Assembly (NCBI GenBank): GCA_016937035.1
Contig: JAFGWS010000163.1
Span: forward strand, 1 to 36,108
DNA length: 36,108 nt
Reading direction: 5' to 3'
Source of the DNA: Pontiellaceae bacterium
GTDB lineage: Bacteria > Verrucomicrobiota > Kiritimatiellia > Kiritimatiellales > Pontiellaceae
Shown: piece after piece, positions 9,775 to 20,362 of the stretch
How the letters are laid out: each line of letters begins with the position of its first letter
Numbering within the stretch: the first letter of the stretch is position 1
Made by a program: the position numbers and the translations under genes
Notes under the pieces: model-generated
What the model saw: only the letters and a program-made list of their open reading frames with translations
Database searches by the model: none
What the model was told of the DNA's origin: nothing

Positions 9775-9852
9775 TGTAACAATAAGGGATTTTTGGTTAC
9801 AAATTTGTCGGATTCCTGCCCCATTTGCTTCGGGCGCTTGCCGTGGGGCAGG
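9775..9852. promoter_or_regulatory. Two palindromes upstream of the glnN sigma-54 promoter, possible enhancer sites
   Basis: TGTAAC-N15-GTTACA spans 9775-9801, and CCTGCCCCA-N20-TGGGGCAGG spans 9815-9852. They lie about 75-150 bases before the predicted glnN transcription start, where sigma-54 activators of the NtrC type usually bind. Neither matches the E. coli NtrC consensus, so the link is inference. The second could instead be a hairpin in RNA. The rest of the gap between arsR and glnN (9525-9774) shows no convincing gene. Confidence 0.35.
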
Positions 9853-9898
9853 ATGTATCATAATGGACGGCAGGAAGATGCGATTATCTTTATCAGCT

Positions 9899-9914
9899 TG
9901 GCATGCTATTTGCG
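9899..9914 (+). promoter_or_regulatory. Sigma-54 promoter for glnN-gltBD
   Basis: TGGCATG-CTAT-TTGCG matches the -24/-12 consensus TGGCAYR-N4-TTGCW at every position but the last weak one, with exact spacing. The start point would be near 9925, about 90 bases before the glnN ATG. Sigma-54 control of ammonia-assimilation genes is well established in other bacteria, which strengthens the call. Confidence 0.75.
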
Positions 9915-10014
9915 CTTATAGCGGACCGACTACGAACAAATGTGAGGACGGCTTTAGGGCTTCCCGATGTGGTGTCGTCACAGGCGGGTGGATTTTTTCT
10001 ATAAGGAGTGAACG

Positions 10015-12102
10015 ATGAGTAACATTAAGACGGCGGTGGATCAGTTCGGCGAGAATGTGTTCAGCTTGAAGGTAATGCGGGAGTATTTGTCGGAGTCGGC
10101 GTTTAAGTCGTTGTCGGCGACGATCCGCAGCGGCGCGACGATTGACCCGGGGATTGCGAATGAAGTGGCCGAAGCGATGAAGGTGTGGGCCATGGAACGA
10201 GGGGCCACGCATTACACCCATTGGTTCCAGCCGCTGACCGGCGCGACCGCTGAAAAACATGATTCTTTTCTGGTTCCAGACGGAGAAGGTGGTGCGCTTG
10301 CGAAATTTTCCGGAGAGGAGCTGATTCAGGGCGAGCCGGATGCTTCCAGTTTTCCTTCGGGCGGTCTGCGGGCTACGTTTGAAGCACGCGGCTACACCGG
10401 ATGGGATCCGACCAGTCCGGCCTTCATCAAGAATGATGCCGCAGGTGCAACGCTTTGCATCCCGACGGTGTTCTGCGGCTACCACGGGGAGGCGCTGGAC
10501 AAGAAGACGCCGTTGCTGCGCTCCATGAACGCTTTGAACAAGCAGGTCTGCCGCCTTGGCAAACTGTTCGGTATTGAAGTGCCGGGCGGACGTGCGGTGG
10601 TAACGCTGGGCGCCGAGCAGGAGTATTTCCTGATCGACAAGGAGTTTTATGAAATGCGGCTGGATCTGCTGCAGTGCGGCCGGACGCTGTTCGGTCGTTC
10701 TCCCGCCAAACACCAGCAGCTTGAAGATCATTACTTCGGGGCCATCAAGAGCCGCGTGCTTTCATTTATGGCCGATCTGGACAAGGAACTCTGGCGACTT
10801 GGCGTGCCGGCGCGTACGCGCCACAACGAAGTGTGCCCGGCCCAGTTTGAAATTGCCCCGATGTTTGAAGAACTGAACCTGGCGGTTGACCACAACATGC
10901 TGACGATGGAAATCATCCGCAAAGTGGCGGATGAGCACGGCTTTTTCTGCCTGCTGCATGAAAAACCGTTTGCGGGGGTGAACGGCTCCGGGAAGCACAA
11001 CAACTGGTCGGTCAGCGGGCCGGATGGTAAGAACTGGCTGAGCCCCGGCGATAGTCCCCACGAAAATGCAAAGTTCCTGACGATGATCTGCGCGTTGATG
11101 AAGGCGGTGGATGTGCATGCGGATCTGCTGCGCGCCACGGTAGCCACGGCGGGCAATGATCACCGTCTGGGAGCCAACGAAGCCCCCCCGGCCATTATTT
11201 CGATTTTCCTGGGCGATCAGCTTACGGATATCGTGGAGCAGATTGAAAAGGGCGGCGCCAACAGCTCGAAGAAGGGCGGCATTATTGAACTGGGTGTGGA
11301 TTCCATTCCGTGTCTTCCGCGCGGCAACACGGACCGCAACCGTACGTCGCCCTTTGCCTTCACCGGCAACAAGTTTGAGTTCCGTGCGGTGGGGTCGGAG
11401 CAGAATCCTTCGGCGGCCAATGTGGTGTTGAACACGATTGTGGCGGAAGCGCTGGATGAAATCTGCACCAAGATGGAAAAAGCAGTGAAAGCAGGCGAAG
11501 ATTTCAATGCGGCACTGCAGAGCATCCTGGGTGATATCGTCAAGAAGCACAAACGCGTGCTTTTCGACGGGGATGGTTACACGGATCGTTGGGTGACCGA
11601 AGCAGAACGCCGCGGTCTGCCGAATTTGCGCAAGACGCCGGAAGCACTCGCCTGCTACCGCACGGAGAAGGCGAGGAGCCTTTTGAGCAAATATGGGATT
11701 CTGAGTGAACGCGAGCTGGAGTCCCGCTACGAAGTGTATATCGAAGGGTATCAGCGCGTGGTGCTGATTGAAGCCCGTTGCGCGGTGACCATGGCCAAGA
11801 CGCTGATTGCGCCGGCCTGTATCAGTGCACAGTCGGAACTGGCTTCCAGCATCAAGGCCGTCAAAGAGGTCAGCGGCGGTTCTGTCTCGGGCGTGCTGGC
11901 TCTGCTGAACGATATCTGTGCGCAGACGGAAGTGATGCTGGCGGCCATCAAGATCTTGGAAGCGAAAATCGACGAAGGGGATACTTCCGGGATGATTGAA
12001 GCCACCCAGGCACTACGTGCGCCGGTGGATGAACTCGAAGGATTGATTCCGGATTATATCTGGCCGTTGCCGTCGTATGCAGAAATGCTGTTCATGATGT
12101 AA
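10015..12102 (+). CDS. glnN: Glutamine synthetase type III
   Basis: The 695-residue length is typical of the GSIII (GlnN) class and far longer than GSI or GSII. Conserved GSIII stretches are visible: [20 protein letters not shown] near residue 60, AEQEYFLID, then [41 protein letters not shown] (ATP and metal site) and [20 protein letters not shown]. The enzyme makes glutamine from glutamate, ammonia and ATP in the cytoplasm as a dodecamer. AAGGAG lies 8 bases before the ATG. It is the first gene of a block with gltB and gltD, which together close the GS-GOGAT cycle. A sigma-54 promoter precedes it, and no terminator is seen in the 121 bases before gltB, so all three are probably co-transcribed. 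GSIII is not known to be adenylylated. Confidence 0.97.
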   Translation: MSNIKTAVDQFGENVFSLKVMREYLSESAFKSLSATIRSGATIDPGIANEVAEAMKVWAMERGATHYTHWFQPLTGATAEKHDSFLVPDGEGGALAKFSGEELIQGEPDASSFPSGGLRATFEARGYTGWDPTSPAFIKNDAAGATLCIPTVFCGYHGEALDKKTPLLRSMNALNKQVCRLGKLFGIEVPGGRAVVTLGAEQEYFLIDKEFYEMRLDLLQCGRTLFGRSPAKHQQLEDHYFGAIKSRVLSFMADLDKELWRLGVPARTRHNEVCPAQFEIAPMFEELNLAVDHNMLTMEIIRKVADEHGFFCLLHEKPFAGVNGSGKHNNWSVSGPDGKNWLSPGDSPHENAKFLTMICALMKAVDVHADLLRATVATAGNDHRLGANEAPPAIISIFLGDQLTDIVEQIEKGGANSSKKGGIIELGVDSIPCLPRGNTDRNRTSPFAFTGNKFEFRAVGSEQNPSAANVVLNTIVAEALDEICTKMEKAVKAGEDFNAALQSILGDIVKKHKRVLFDGDGYTDRWVTEAERRGLPNLRKTPEALACYRTEKARSLLSKYGILSERELESRYEVYIEGYQRVVLIEARCAVTMAKTLIAPACISAQSELASSIKAVKEVSGGSVSGVLALLNDICAQTEVMLAAIKILEAKIDEGDTSGMIEATQALRAPVDELEGLIPDYIWPLPSYAEMLFMM

Positions 12103-12223
12103 TAATCAGACAAAAAACAGGTTAAAACGAGTGGTGCGCGGCGGTTTTTCTGTCGCGTACTGTTCGCTATTTGGAGAGAGAGAGCAGGGCGATATTTCGT
12201 CCGTGAAGAAGGAGATTTAAATC

Positions 12224-15200
12224 ATGCATCCTGTTGAAACAAGAACCGAAGAAGATTTGGCACACCAACGATTGGCCCGCTTCCCGAAGAAGCAGGGCCT
12301 GTATGATCCCGAATATGAACACGATGCCTGCGGCGTCGGTTTTCTCGTGAACATTCACGGGGGAAAATCCCACGCGCTGCTGGAGAAAAGCATTGTCGTG
12401 CTCAAGAATCTGCTGCACCGTGGTGCCACGGGTGCGGACCCGGAAACCGGCGACGGAGTCGGTCTGCTTTTCCAGCTTCCGGACCGTTTTTTCCGCAAGG
12501 TGTATGGTGGGCTCAATATGGAACTGCCGGAACCGGATGCCTACGGCGTGGGCATGTTTTTCCTGCCGCAGGCTGAGGATGTGCGGGCACGATGTATGCG
12601 GGAGGTGGAATCCATTGTTCAGCGTGAAGGGCTCCAATGGCTGGGCTGGCGCGAAGTGCCGGTCAACCCGGATGCCCTGGGCCGGAAAGCACGCGCTGAG
12701 ATGCCGCACATTGCCCAGTGTTTTGTGGGGGGGCTTTCGGGCGATGCGCTGGAACGGAAACTCTTTGTGGTTCGCAAGCAGTGTGAAAAATGGGGGGCCT
12801 CACGGCTGGGACCGGATGATCACTTTTATGTGCCGAGTTTTTCGGCGCGGACAATTGTGTACAAGGGGCTGATGCTGCCGAAGCAGTTGGCGGCCTTTTA
12901 TCCTGATTTAAACGATACGGATATGGAATCGGCGATTGTGGTGGTGCATCAGCGTTACAGCACCAACACGTTTCCTTCCTGGGCGTTGGCGCAGCCGTTC
13001 CGCTATCTGGCGCACAATGGCGAAATCAATACGCTGCGCGGCAACCGAAACTGGATTGCTTCGCGCGAAGAGAATCTGAAATCGGAAGTGTTGGGCGACG
13101 ATATCCGCAAGGTGCTGCCGGTGGTGGAAGAAGGATGCAGCGATTCCGCGGCGCTGGATAATGTGCTGGAGCTGCTATACAAAAGCGGAAGGTCGTTGGA
13201 ACATGCCATGGCCATGCTGGTGCCGCAGGCGTGGGGCGTGAAATATCCCATCGGACCGGATCTGCGCGGATTCTTTGAATATCATGCGGGGTTGATGGAG
13301 CCGTGGGACGGCCCTGCGGCGCTGGCGTATACCGATGGGCGTTTTATCGGTGCCGTGCTGGACCGCAATGGATTGCGTCCGGCCCGTTATACGGTTACGC
13401 ATGACGGGTTTATGGTGTTTGCTTCCGAAGCGGGGGTGCTGGATATTCCTCCGGAGGAGGTACGCGAAAAAGGGGCCTTGCGTCCGGGCGAAATGCTGCT
13501 GGTGGATACGGCCGCCAACCGGCTGATGAAAGATATGGAAATCAAAAACCGGTTAGCTCGCCGGCAGCCTTATCGGCGCTGGGTGGATGAGAACCGGATT
13601 GATATTCACGGGTTTTTCGGGGCGGTCGGTCCGGTTTGTGTGGATGGAGAAAAACTGCGTTACAGCGAGAAGCTGTTCGGGTATTCCCGGGAAGATCTGA
13701 GTGTAATTCTGGGCCCCATGGCCGTGGCGGGGCATGAGCCGATCGGGTCGATGGGGGCCGATCAGCCGTTGGCGGTTCTTTCCGAGAGGCCGCAACTGCT
13801 GTATTGGTATTTTAAACAGATTTTTGCGCAGGTGACCAATCCGCCGATTGATCCGTACCGGGAAGAGCTGGTGATGTCGCTGATGACGTTCCTGGGAAAT
13901 ACGGATGACATCCTGCGGGAATCTCCGCAGCATGCGCGCCTCGTGAAGCTGAAGCATCCCATTCTTTCCAACGACGATCTGCAGCGCATTCGTGATCTGC
14001 GGCACGAGGATTTCCGCAGCGCGACCCTGCTCATGCAGTTTGCGCAGGGCGGAAACGGTCGCGAGCTCGAAGATGCGCTGGACGGATTGTGCCGCAGGGC
14101 GGAGCATGCGGTTCAGAACGGCTGCCGTATTCTCGTGCTGAGCGACCGGGATGTGGAGGAGCATCATGCTCCGATTCCGGCGCTGTTGGCTGTGGCAGCG
14201 GTGAACCGGTATCTGATTTCCAAAGGACTGCGTACGCGGACAGGGCTTCTCGTGGAAACCGGTGAAGCGCGTGAGGTGATGCATATGGCGCTGCTGCTGG
14301 GCTATGGCGCCTCGGCGGTAAACCCTTGGCTGGCCTACGATATCATCGCCGATCTGGCCGTGAAAAAAGAGCTGCCGCAGGATCTGCCGGTGACGCGGGC
14401 CATCGAGAATTACATTGATGCACTGCGTAAGGGGTTGCTGAAAATCATGTCGAAAATGGGTATTTCCACCCTGCGCAGTTATCGGAATGCGCAGGTGTTT
14501 GAAGCCGTCGGCCTCACGCAGGATGTGATTTGCCGCTACTTTAAAGGAACTCCTTCGCGTGTGGAAGGCATCGGAATGGACGGGATCGCCCGGGAAGCGA
14601 ATGAGCGTTGCAAGGCAGCCGGACAGAAACTGCTGCGGGTGGATTTGCTGCCTTCGGGCGGACATTACAGCTACCGCAAGGATGGGGAGCGGCACCTTTG
14701 GACGCCTCAGGCCATTTCGCTGCTGCAGCAGGCGACGCGTGAAAACAGCGTGGAGAAGTATCAGCGCTATGCGGAACTGATCAATGATCAGTCGCGGCAT
14801 CAGAGTACGTTGCGCGGATTGTTCCGCTTCAAGCAGGTTACGTCAGTTCCGCTGGAGGAGGTCGAGCCGGCGGAATCCATCATGAAGCGTTTTGTGACCG
14901 GGGCGATGTCGTTCGGCTCGATCAGTCGGGAGGCGCACGAAACATTGGCAATCGCCATGAACCGTATTGGCGGAATGAGCAACAGCGGCGAGGGCGGGGA
15001 AGATGCCGAACGGTACAAGCCCCTGCCCAACGGTGATTCGCGGTGCAGTGCGATCAAGCAGGTGGCCAGCGGACGTTTCGGCGTGACGGCTGAATATCTG
15101 GTGAATGCGCGCGAGCTGCAGATTAAAATTGCGCAGGGAGCCAAGCCGGGCGAGGGCGGTCAGCTTCCGGGGCACAAGGTGAACAAAGAGATTGCACGGG

Positions 15201-16792
15201 TTCGGCATTCCACGCCGGGGGTAACGCTCATTTCACCGCCGCCGCATCACGACATTTATTCCATCGAAGACATCGCCCAGTTAATCTACGATCTGCACTG
15301 CGCCAACCGCAATGCGCGCGTTTCCGTGAAGCTGGTTTCTGAGGTCGGCGTGGGGACGGTGGCCGCGGGTGTGGCCAAGGGGAAAGCCGATATGATTCTC
15401 ATCAGCGGCTGTGATGGAGGAACGGGGGCGTCTCCGTTGTCGTCCATCAAACACGCGGGCGTATCCTGGGAACTGGGGTTGAGCGAAACGCAGCAGACGC
15501 TGGTACTGAATCATCTGCGCAACCGGGTCCGTCTGCAGGTGGATGGTCAGCTTAAGACCGGACGCGATGTGGTGATCGGAGCGATGCTGGGAGCGGAAGA
15601 GTTCGGATTTGCCACGGCGCCGCTCGTGATTTGCGGGTGCGTGATGATGCGCGATTGCCATCGCAACACCTGTCCGGTTGGAGTGGCCACGCAGGATCCG
15701 CAGTTGCGGAAATGCTATCGCGGCGATCCGCAGTATATCATCAATTTCTTGCGATTCATTGCGGAAGAGGTGCGTTCATATATGGCTCAACTCGGTATGC
15801 GCACACTGGATGAACTGGTGGGCCGCAGCGATCTGCTGGAGATGAACGACGCGATTGAATTCTGGAAGGCGAAGGGAGTGGACCTTTCCCGCATTCTCTA
15901 CCGGCCGGAAGCAAAGCCCGATGAAGTGCGCTGCATGCAGAAGCAGGAGCATGGGGTGGAAAAAGCACTGGATCTGGAATTGCTGGACCGTCTGGCACCC
16001 GCGCTGGAGCAGGGCAGCCCGGTTGAACTGGCGGTGCCGATCCGAAACTATCACCGGACGGTCGGGACGGTTATTTCATCGGAAATCGCCCGTCGCCACG
16101 GCCATAAGGGGCTTCCCGAAGATACCATCACGCTGCGCTTTACCGGCTCCGCCGGTCAGAGTTTCGGCGCGTTTGCTTCGAAGGGGATGACGATGATTCT
16201 GGAAGGAGAAGCGAACGACTATGTGGGGAAAGGCCTTTCGGGTGGAAAAATCATTGTGCGCCCCCCTGAAAAATCTGTGTTTAATCCTTCTGAAAGTGTT
16301 ATTGCAGGCAATGTACTGCTTTACGGAGCCACGTGCGGTGAGCTGTACCTCAACGGGTGTGCGGGTGAACGCTTCGGCATCCGGAACAGCGGAGCCATGG
16401 CGGTGGTGGAAGGCGTGGGTGATCACGCCTGCGAATACATGACCGGCGGACACGTGGTGATTCTCGGACCCACGGGCGTGAACTTCGGGGCGGGGATGAG
16501 CGGCGGCATTGCCTATGTCTACGATGAAACCGGTCTGTTTGATGAGCGGTGCAACCTGGATATGATTGACCTGGAGCTGGTTTCCTGCCGGACGGAGGAA
16601 CGCGAGCTCAGAACCCTGATTGAGAATCATTATCAGTATACAGGCAGTCCGAAGGCCAAGGCCATTCTCGATGACTGGGAAACAGCCCTGGGTTATTTCG
16701 TGAAGGTGTTCCCGATGGAATACAAGAAAGTGCTCGGGATGCTGAGCCGAGAAGATGAAGAGACGAAGCGTGCGGAGGTGGTCAATGACTAA
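12224..16792 (+). CDS. gltB: Glutamate synthase, large (alpha) subunit
   Basis: The 1522-residue protein has the domain order of NADPH-GOGAT large subunits. After a short propeptide (residues 1-35), the catalytic Cys36 (EHDAC-GVGF) starts the class II glutaminase domain. A central domain follows, then the FMN-binding synthase domain (MSFGSISREAHETLA, GEGGEDAERY, KPGEGGQLPGHKV, SGCDGGTGASPL). The 3Fe-4S cysteines lie in CGCVMMRDCHRNTCPVG, and the C-terminal beta-helix repeats (GKGLSGGKIIV, GAGMSGGIAYVYDE) complete the family pattern. It converts glutamine and 2-oxoglutarate to two glutamates with GltD. AAGGAG lies 9 bases before the ATG. Its end overlaps gltD by eight bases. Length and motifs are complete. 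Confidence 0.98.
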   Translation: MHPVETRTEEDLAHQRLARFPKKQGLYDPEYEHDACGVGFLVNIHGGKSHALLEKSIVVLKNLLHRGATGADPETGDGVGLLFQLPDRFFRKVYGGLNMELPEPDAYGVGMFFLPQAEDVRARCMREVESIVQREGLQWLGWREVPVNPDALGRKARAEMPHIAQCFVGGLSGDALERKLFVVRKQCEKWGASRLGPDDHFYVPSFSARTIVYKGLMLPKQLAAFYPDLNDTDMESAIVVVHQRYSTNTFPSWALAQPFRYLAHNGEINTLRGNRNWIASREENLKSEVLGDDIRKVLPVVEEGCSDSAALDNVLELLYKSGRSLEHAMAMLVPQAWGVKYPIGPDLRGFFEYHAGLMEPWDGPAALAYTDGRFIGAVLDRNGLRPARYTVTHDGFMVFASEAGVLDIPPEEVREKGALRPGEMLLVDTAANRLMKDMEIKNRLARRQPYRRWVDENRIDIHGFFGAVGPVCVDGEKLRYSEKLFGYSREDLSVILGPMAVAGHEPIGSMGADQPLAVLSERPQLLYWYFKQIFAQVTNPPIDPYREELVMSLMTFLGNTDDILRESPQHARLVKLKHPILSNDDLQRIRDLRHEDFRSATLLMQFAQGGNGRELEDALDGLCRRAEHAVQNGCRILVLSDRDVEEHHAPIPALLAVAAVNRYLISKGLRTRTGLLVETGEAREVMHMALLLGYGASAVNPWLAYDIIADLAVKKELPQDLPVTRAIENYIDALRKGLLKIMSKMGISTLRSYRNAQVFEAVGLTQDVICRYFKGTPSRVEGIGMDGIAREANERCKAAGQKLLRVDLLPSGGHYSYRKDGERHLWTPQAISLLQQATRENSVEKYQRYAELINDQSRHQSTLRGLFRFKQVTSVPLEEVEPAESIMKRFVTGAMSFGSISREAHETLAIAMNRIGGMSNSGEGGEDAERYKPLPNGDSRCSAIKQVASGRFGVTAEYLVNARELQIKIAQGAKPGEGGQLPGHKVNKEIARVRHSTPGVTLISPPPHHDIYSIEDIAQLIYDLHCANRNARVSVKLVSEVGVGTVAAGVAKGKADMILISGCDGGTGASPLSSIKHAGVSWELGLSETQQTLVLNHLRNRVRLQVDGQLKTGRDVVIGAMLGAEEFGFATAPLVICGCVMMRDCHRNTCPVGVATQDPQLRKCYRGDPQYIINFLRFIAEEVRSYMAQLGMRTLDELVGRSDLLEMNDAIEFWKAKGVDLSRILYRPEAKPDEVRCMQKQEHGVEKALDLELLDRLAPALEQGSPVELAVPIRNYHRTVGTVISSEIARRHGHKGLPEDTITLRFTGSAGQSFGAFASKGMTMILEGEANDYVGKGLSGGKIIVRPPEKSVFNPSESVIAGNVLLYGATCGELYLNGCAGERFGIRNSGAMAVVEGVGDHACEYMTGGHVVILGPTGVNFGAGMSGGIAYVYDETGLFDERCNLDMIDLELVSCRTEERELRTLIENHYQYTGSPKAKAILDDWETALGYFVKVFPMEYKKVLGMLSREDEETKRAEVVND

Positions 16793-18203
16793 GCCATTGG
16801 GTTTTTTGGAAGAGCGCAAGGAAGCGGGATATCGTCCGGTGGGGATCCGCCTGCTGGACTTCGAGCCGGTCGAGCAGGATCTGACGTATGATCAGGTGCG
16901 CGGTCAGACCGCGCGCTGCATGGAGTGCGGCACGCCGTTTTGCCATGGATACGGCTGTCCGGTATCCAATGTTATCCCGGAGTGCAACGAGCTGGTGTAT
17001 CAGGGGCGTTGGGCGGATGCCCTTGAGCTGTTGCTTTCCACCAATCCGTTTCCTGAATTTACCGGGCGGATTTGCCCCGCCATGTGTGAAACCTCTTGCG
17101 TGGCCGCTCTTGGCGGCGAGGCGGTGACCATTCGCCAGATGGAACGTGCGGTGATGGATTATGGCTATGAAAACGGGCTGCTGGGGCGTCCGCCTGCCGT
17201 GCGGAAAGAAGGGTTGGTTGCCGTGATCGGATCCGGGCCTGCGGGGCTGGCTGTGGCCGAAATGCTGAATCGGGCCGGATACCGGGTTACGGTGTATGAT
17301 GAGGCCCGGCACCCCGGTGGTATTCTGCGGTACGGGATTCCGAATTTTAAACTGGATAAGCAGGTGGTGGATCGGCGTATTCGCCTGATGGAGAAGGAAG
17401 GGATTGTCTTTGAATGCGGCGTGCGCGTTGGGGAAGATGTCTCGTATCATTACCTGAAAGATCGCTTCGATGTGGTTTGTCTTTGTTGCGGTTCGCGCGA
17501 GCCGCGCGATATGGCGGTGCCCGGACGTGAAAACGGCGGCATTCATTTTGCGATGGATTTTCTGATGCAGCAGAATCGCCGGGACGACGGCGAAGAGATT
17601 CCTGAGGCTCAGGTGATTACCGCCAAAGATAAACGCGTGGTGGTGATCGGCGGCGGGGATACCGGGTCGGACTGCCTGGGGACCTCGCTCCGACAGGAGG
17701 CGAAAAGCGTGTTGCAGATTGAAATCATGCCGAAGCCGCCTGCGGAGCGTACACCGGATAATCCCTGGCCCGAATGGCCGCGTATTCATCGCGAATCCAG
17801 CAGCCACAAAGAAGGCGGCGAACGCCGCTGGTGCGTCAACACCCGTCAGTTTTACGGCAAGGACGGACAGGTCACCGGCCTGCAATGCGTGGAAGTGGAA
17901 TGGGTGAAGGAAAACGGACGCTTCAAGATGGTGGAGAAGGAAGGCACCGCGTTTGACGTGGAGGCGGATCTCGTCCTGCTGGCCATGGGCTTCACCGGGC
18001 CCGGCGAAAACAAAGTGGCCGAGGCCCTTGAATTGAAGCGGGATGCCCGTGGAAACATTCAGGTCAATGCCGATCATCAAACCAGTACGCCGGGTATTTT
18101 TGCGTCGGGCGATATGGTGAGCGGACAATCGCTGGTGGTGCGCGCGATCGCCGACGGCATGGAAACGGCTAAGGGGATTATGAAATATCTTGAGCGGAAA
18201 TAA
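16785..18203 (+). CDS. gltD: Glutamate synthase, small (beta) subunit
   Basis: The 472-residue flavoprotein supplies electrons from NAD(P)H to GltB. N-terminal cysteines C45, C48, C53 and C58 (CMECGTPFCHGYGC) and C97, C101 and C105 (CPAMCETSC) bind 4Fe-4S clusters. GSGPAG (149-154) is the FAD motif, and GGGDTG (289-294) is the NAD(P)H motif. The start at 16785 is preferred: GGAGGTG lies 6 bases upstream, inside the end of gltB, and MTKPLGFLEE is the usual N-terminus. An in-frame ATG at 16755 would add ten residues and deepen the overlap. The eight-base overlap with gltB implies coupled translation at equal amounts, which suits a heteromeric complex. Confidence 0.97.
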   Translation: MTKPLGFLEERKEAGYRPVGIRLLDFEPVEQDLTYDQVRGQTARCMECGTPFCHGYGCPVSNVIPECNELVYQGRWADALELLLSTNPFPEFTGRICPAMCETSCVAALGGEAVTIRQMERAVMDYGYENGLLGRPPAVRKEGLVAVIGSGPAGLAVAEMLNRAGYRVTVYDEARHPGGILRYGIPNFKLDKQVVDRRIRLMEKEGIVFECGVRVGEDVSYHYLKDRFDVVCLCCGSREPRDMAVPGRENGGIHFAMDFLMQQNRRDDGEEIPEAQVITAKDKRVVVIGGGDTGSDCLGTSLRQEAKSVLQIEIMPKPPAERTPDNPWPEWPRIHRESSSHKEGGERRWCVNTRQFYGKDGQVTGLQCVEVEWVKENGRFKMVEKEGTAFDVEADLVLLAMGFTGPGENKVAEALELKRDARGNIQVNADHQTSTPGIFASGDMVSGQSLVVRAIADGMETAKGIMKYLERK

Positions 18204-18214
18204 GCCTGAAAACA

Positions 18215-18235
18215 GCCGCTTTATGCCAAAGCGGC
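18215..18235. terminator. Bidirectional terminator between gltD and pgm
   Basis: A perfect 8-bp stem GCCGCTTT/AAAGCGGC (18215-18222 and 18228-18235) with a 5-base loop lies 12 bases after the gltD stop and overlaps the last codons of pgm. Short T-rich runs follow on both strands (GTTT on plus, TGTTTT on minus). It suits two converging transcripts. Confidence 0.6.
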
Positions 18236-19861
18236 GTTTACGATTTCCTTGGCTTCCGCTTGGATCTGCTTCAGGTGCTCTTCGCCCTTGAAGCTTTCCG
18301 CGTAGATTTTGTACACATCCTCTGTACCGGAGGGGCGCGCGGCAAACCAGCCGTTTTCCGTGCAGACCTTGAGGCCGCCGATGGACGCTCCGTTGGCAGG
18401 CGCGTGGGTCAGCGTGGCGGTGATCGGATCGCCGGCGAGCGTTTCGGCTTTCACCTGCTCCGGCGAGAGCGCAGCGAGCTTGGCCTTTTCTTCGCGGTTG
18501 GCGGCGGCATCGACGCGGGCGTAGACCGGATTACCAAATTGGGCAACCAGTTCCTGATAGTGCTCGCCCGGATCTTTTCCGGTGACGGCGAGGATCTCGC
18601 AGGCGAGTAGACTGAGAATGATGCCGTCTTTATCGGTGCTCCAGACGGTGCCGTCTTTACGCAGGAACGATGCGCCGGCGGACTCTTCGCCGCCGAAGCC
18701 GTACGAGCCATCGATGAGGCCGTCGACGAACCATTTAAAGCCGACCGGAACCTCCATCAGTTTGCGCCCGAGCGATGCGGCCACGCGGTTGATCATCGAT
18801 GAGCTGACCAGCGTTTTACCGACCGCTGCATCGGGATTCCATCCGCTGCGGTTGGCGAAGAGATAGTGGATGGCGACGGCCAGATAGTGATTGGGATTCA
18901 TTAGGCCGGAAGATTTGGTGACGATGCCGTGGCGGTCGTAGTCGGGGTCGTTGCCGAAAGCGATATCAAAATCGTCTTTGAGATCGATCAGGCTCGCCAT
19001 GGCGTAGGGCGAGGAGCAGTCCATCCGAACCTTGCCGTCGTGGTCCACGCTCATAAAGCTGAAGGTATAATCTACGGTGGCGTTGCGCAGGGTAATGTCG
19101 AGGCCGTATTTTTCAGCGATCGGCTTCCAGTAGCGCAGGCCGGAGCCGCCCATCGCGTCGGCGCAGATTTTCAGCCCGGCCTTTCGGATGGCCTCCATGT
19201 CGATCACGTTTTCGAGATCGGCGACATACGGCGAGATAAAGTCATAAGCGCACGTAGTATCGGCCGCGAGCGCGTCGGGATAATAGATGCTCTCGACCTC
19301 ATCGTTGTTATCCGCCAGCAGTTCGTTGGCACGGTCGGCAATCCAGCCGGTCGCATCGGTATCGGCCGGGCCGCCGTGCGGCGGATTATATTTGAAACCG
19401 CCGTTGTCGGGCGGATTGTGCGACGGCGTAATGACCACGCCATCAGCGAGTCCGTTCGTGCGGCCTTTGTTATAGGAAAGGATGGCGTGGGAGATCACCG
19501 GCGTCGGCGTGTAGCCGCCGTCGCGGTCAATCATCACGGTCACGTCATTGGCGGCAAACACCTGCAGCGCGGTTTTTTCAGCGGGGATCGAGAGCGCGTG
19601 CGTGTCTTTCCCCATAAAGAGCGGGCCGGTAATGCCCTGCTCCGCACGGTAATCGCAGATGGCCTGCGCAATCGCCATGATGTGATCTTCCGTAAAGCTG
19701 GTTTTCAGCGAGCTTCCACGATGCCCGGACGTGCCGAACGCCACGCGCTGGTCGAGATGGCTCACATCTGGCTGCGTTTCATAGTAGAGACTGACGAGCT
19801 CGGCAACGTCGACCAAGTTTTCTTTAGCAACGGGTTTTCCGGCATGAGGATGAATGGACAT
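18221..19861 (-). CDS. pgm: Phosphoglucomutase, alpha-D-glucose specific
   Basis: The 546-residue protein has the length and all four active-site loops of the E. coli Pgm class. [15 protein letters not shown] carries the phosphorylated serine; [10 protein letters not shown] binds magnesium; [10 protein letters not shown] binds the sugar; [15 protein letters not shown] binds the phosphate. FGTSGHRG near residue 43 is the usual N-terminal signature. The enzyme interconverts glucose-1-phosphate and glucose-6-phosphate, linking glycogen or cell-envelope sugars to glycolysis. AAGGAG lies 8 bases before the ATG. It stands alone, converging on gltD. A long plus-strand open frame opposite it (18929-19876) is a composition artefact. 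Confidence 0.97.
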   Translation of the reverse strand: MSIHPHAGKPVAKENLVDVAELVSLYYETQPDVSHLDQRVAFGTSGHRGSSLKTSFTEDHIMAIAQAICDYRAEQGITGPLFMGKDTHALSIPAEKTALQVFAANDVTVMIDRDGGYTPTPVISHAILSYNKGRTNGLADGVVITPSHNPPDNGGFKYNPPHGGPADTDATGWIADRANELLADNNDEVESIYYPDALAADTTCAYDFISPYVADLENVIDMEAIRKAGLKICADAMGGSGLRYWKPIAEKYGLDITLRNATVDYTFSFMSVDHDGKVRMDCSSPYAMASLIDLKDDFDIAFGNDPDYDRHGIVTKSSGLMNPNHYLAVAIHYLFANRSGWNPDAAVGKTLVSSSMINRVAASLGRKLMEVPVGFKWFVDGLIDGSYGFGGEESAGASFLRKDGTVWSTDKDGIILSLLACEILAVTGKDPGEHYQELVAQFGNPVYARVDAAANREEKAKLAALSPEQVKAETLAGDPITATLTHAPANGASIGGLKVCTENGWFAARPSGTEDVYKIYAESFKGEEHLKQIQAEAKEIVNAALA

Positions 19862-20362
19862 TCTCTTTCTCCTTAACCTCGCGCAAAACCTTCGGTTTTT
19901 TTGAGGCGGTTATTCTTGTTCGTAAAATCGATCGGGAAAATAGCAGGCCGCTCTGCACGGCTCAACGCTTTATGCGAGAAACTCGGGGAGTGAGGAATGA
20001 AACCTGAAACCTGAAACTTGAAATCAAACAACGGTGCATGCTTTTCCTCAGCGCTCATATAGAGCTTCTCCCAATCTCTGTGCCTCTACGCCTCCGTGGT
20101 AAATACATATACACAGTTCAGCCACAACCAAGTTGACAACACGTGCACTCGTAAGCAGTTTGTTGGCTACGAATCGTCGTTTTTTCTGATTCGCGGCTTT
20201 TCATATATTCGTTGCTTCTTCCTTTATGCGTATGAACCATTCCCTTCGGTCATTATTTCAGCTCCTAAAATGATCTCACATTGCTTGGCTGTAGTTCCCG
20301 AATGATTAAGAAATGAACCTCCCTGCAATCGCCCCGTCTGCTAGCGAAAAAGGTCTTGATCT
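19862..20362. other. Gene-poor interval between pgm and the lipoprotein gene
   Basis: No convincing gene is seen in these roughly 500 bases. Short frames have no ribosome-binding sites or recognisable products. The interval holds a short tandem phrase (CTGAAAC repeated near 20003-20020). At 20076-20100 there is a sequence whose complement reads ACCACGGAGGCGTAGAGGCA, a phrase also met in variant form at 25548-25572. The pgm promoter should lie near 19870-19960. Confidence 0.5.

Noticed and set aside
9665..10018. A 117-codon plus-strand frame between arsR and glnN
   Set aside because: It covers the sigma-54 promoter and palindromes, has no ribosome-binding site, and runs into the glnN start.
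13553..14800. A 415-codon open frame on the minus strand opposite gltB
   Set aside because: It lies entirely within gltB, has no ribosome-binding site, and its His/Arg/Gln-rich product resembles no family. gltB is certain.
16782..18128. A 448-codon open frame on the minus strand opposite gltD
   Set aside because: It is an antisense artefact of the high GC third-position bias of gltD; the product is rich in His, Arg and Pro with no recognisable domain.
18929..19876. A 315-codon plus-strand frame opposite pgm
   Set aside because: pgm has every active-site motif, and the antisense product is low-complexity Val/Gly/Arg sequence.
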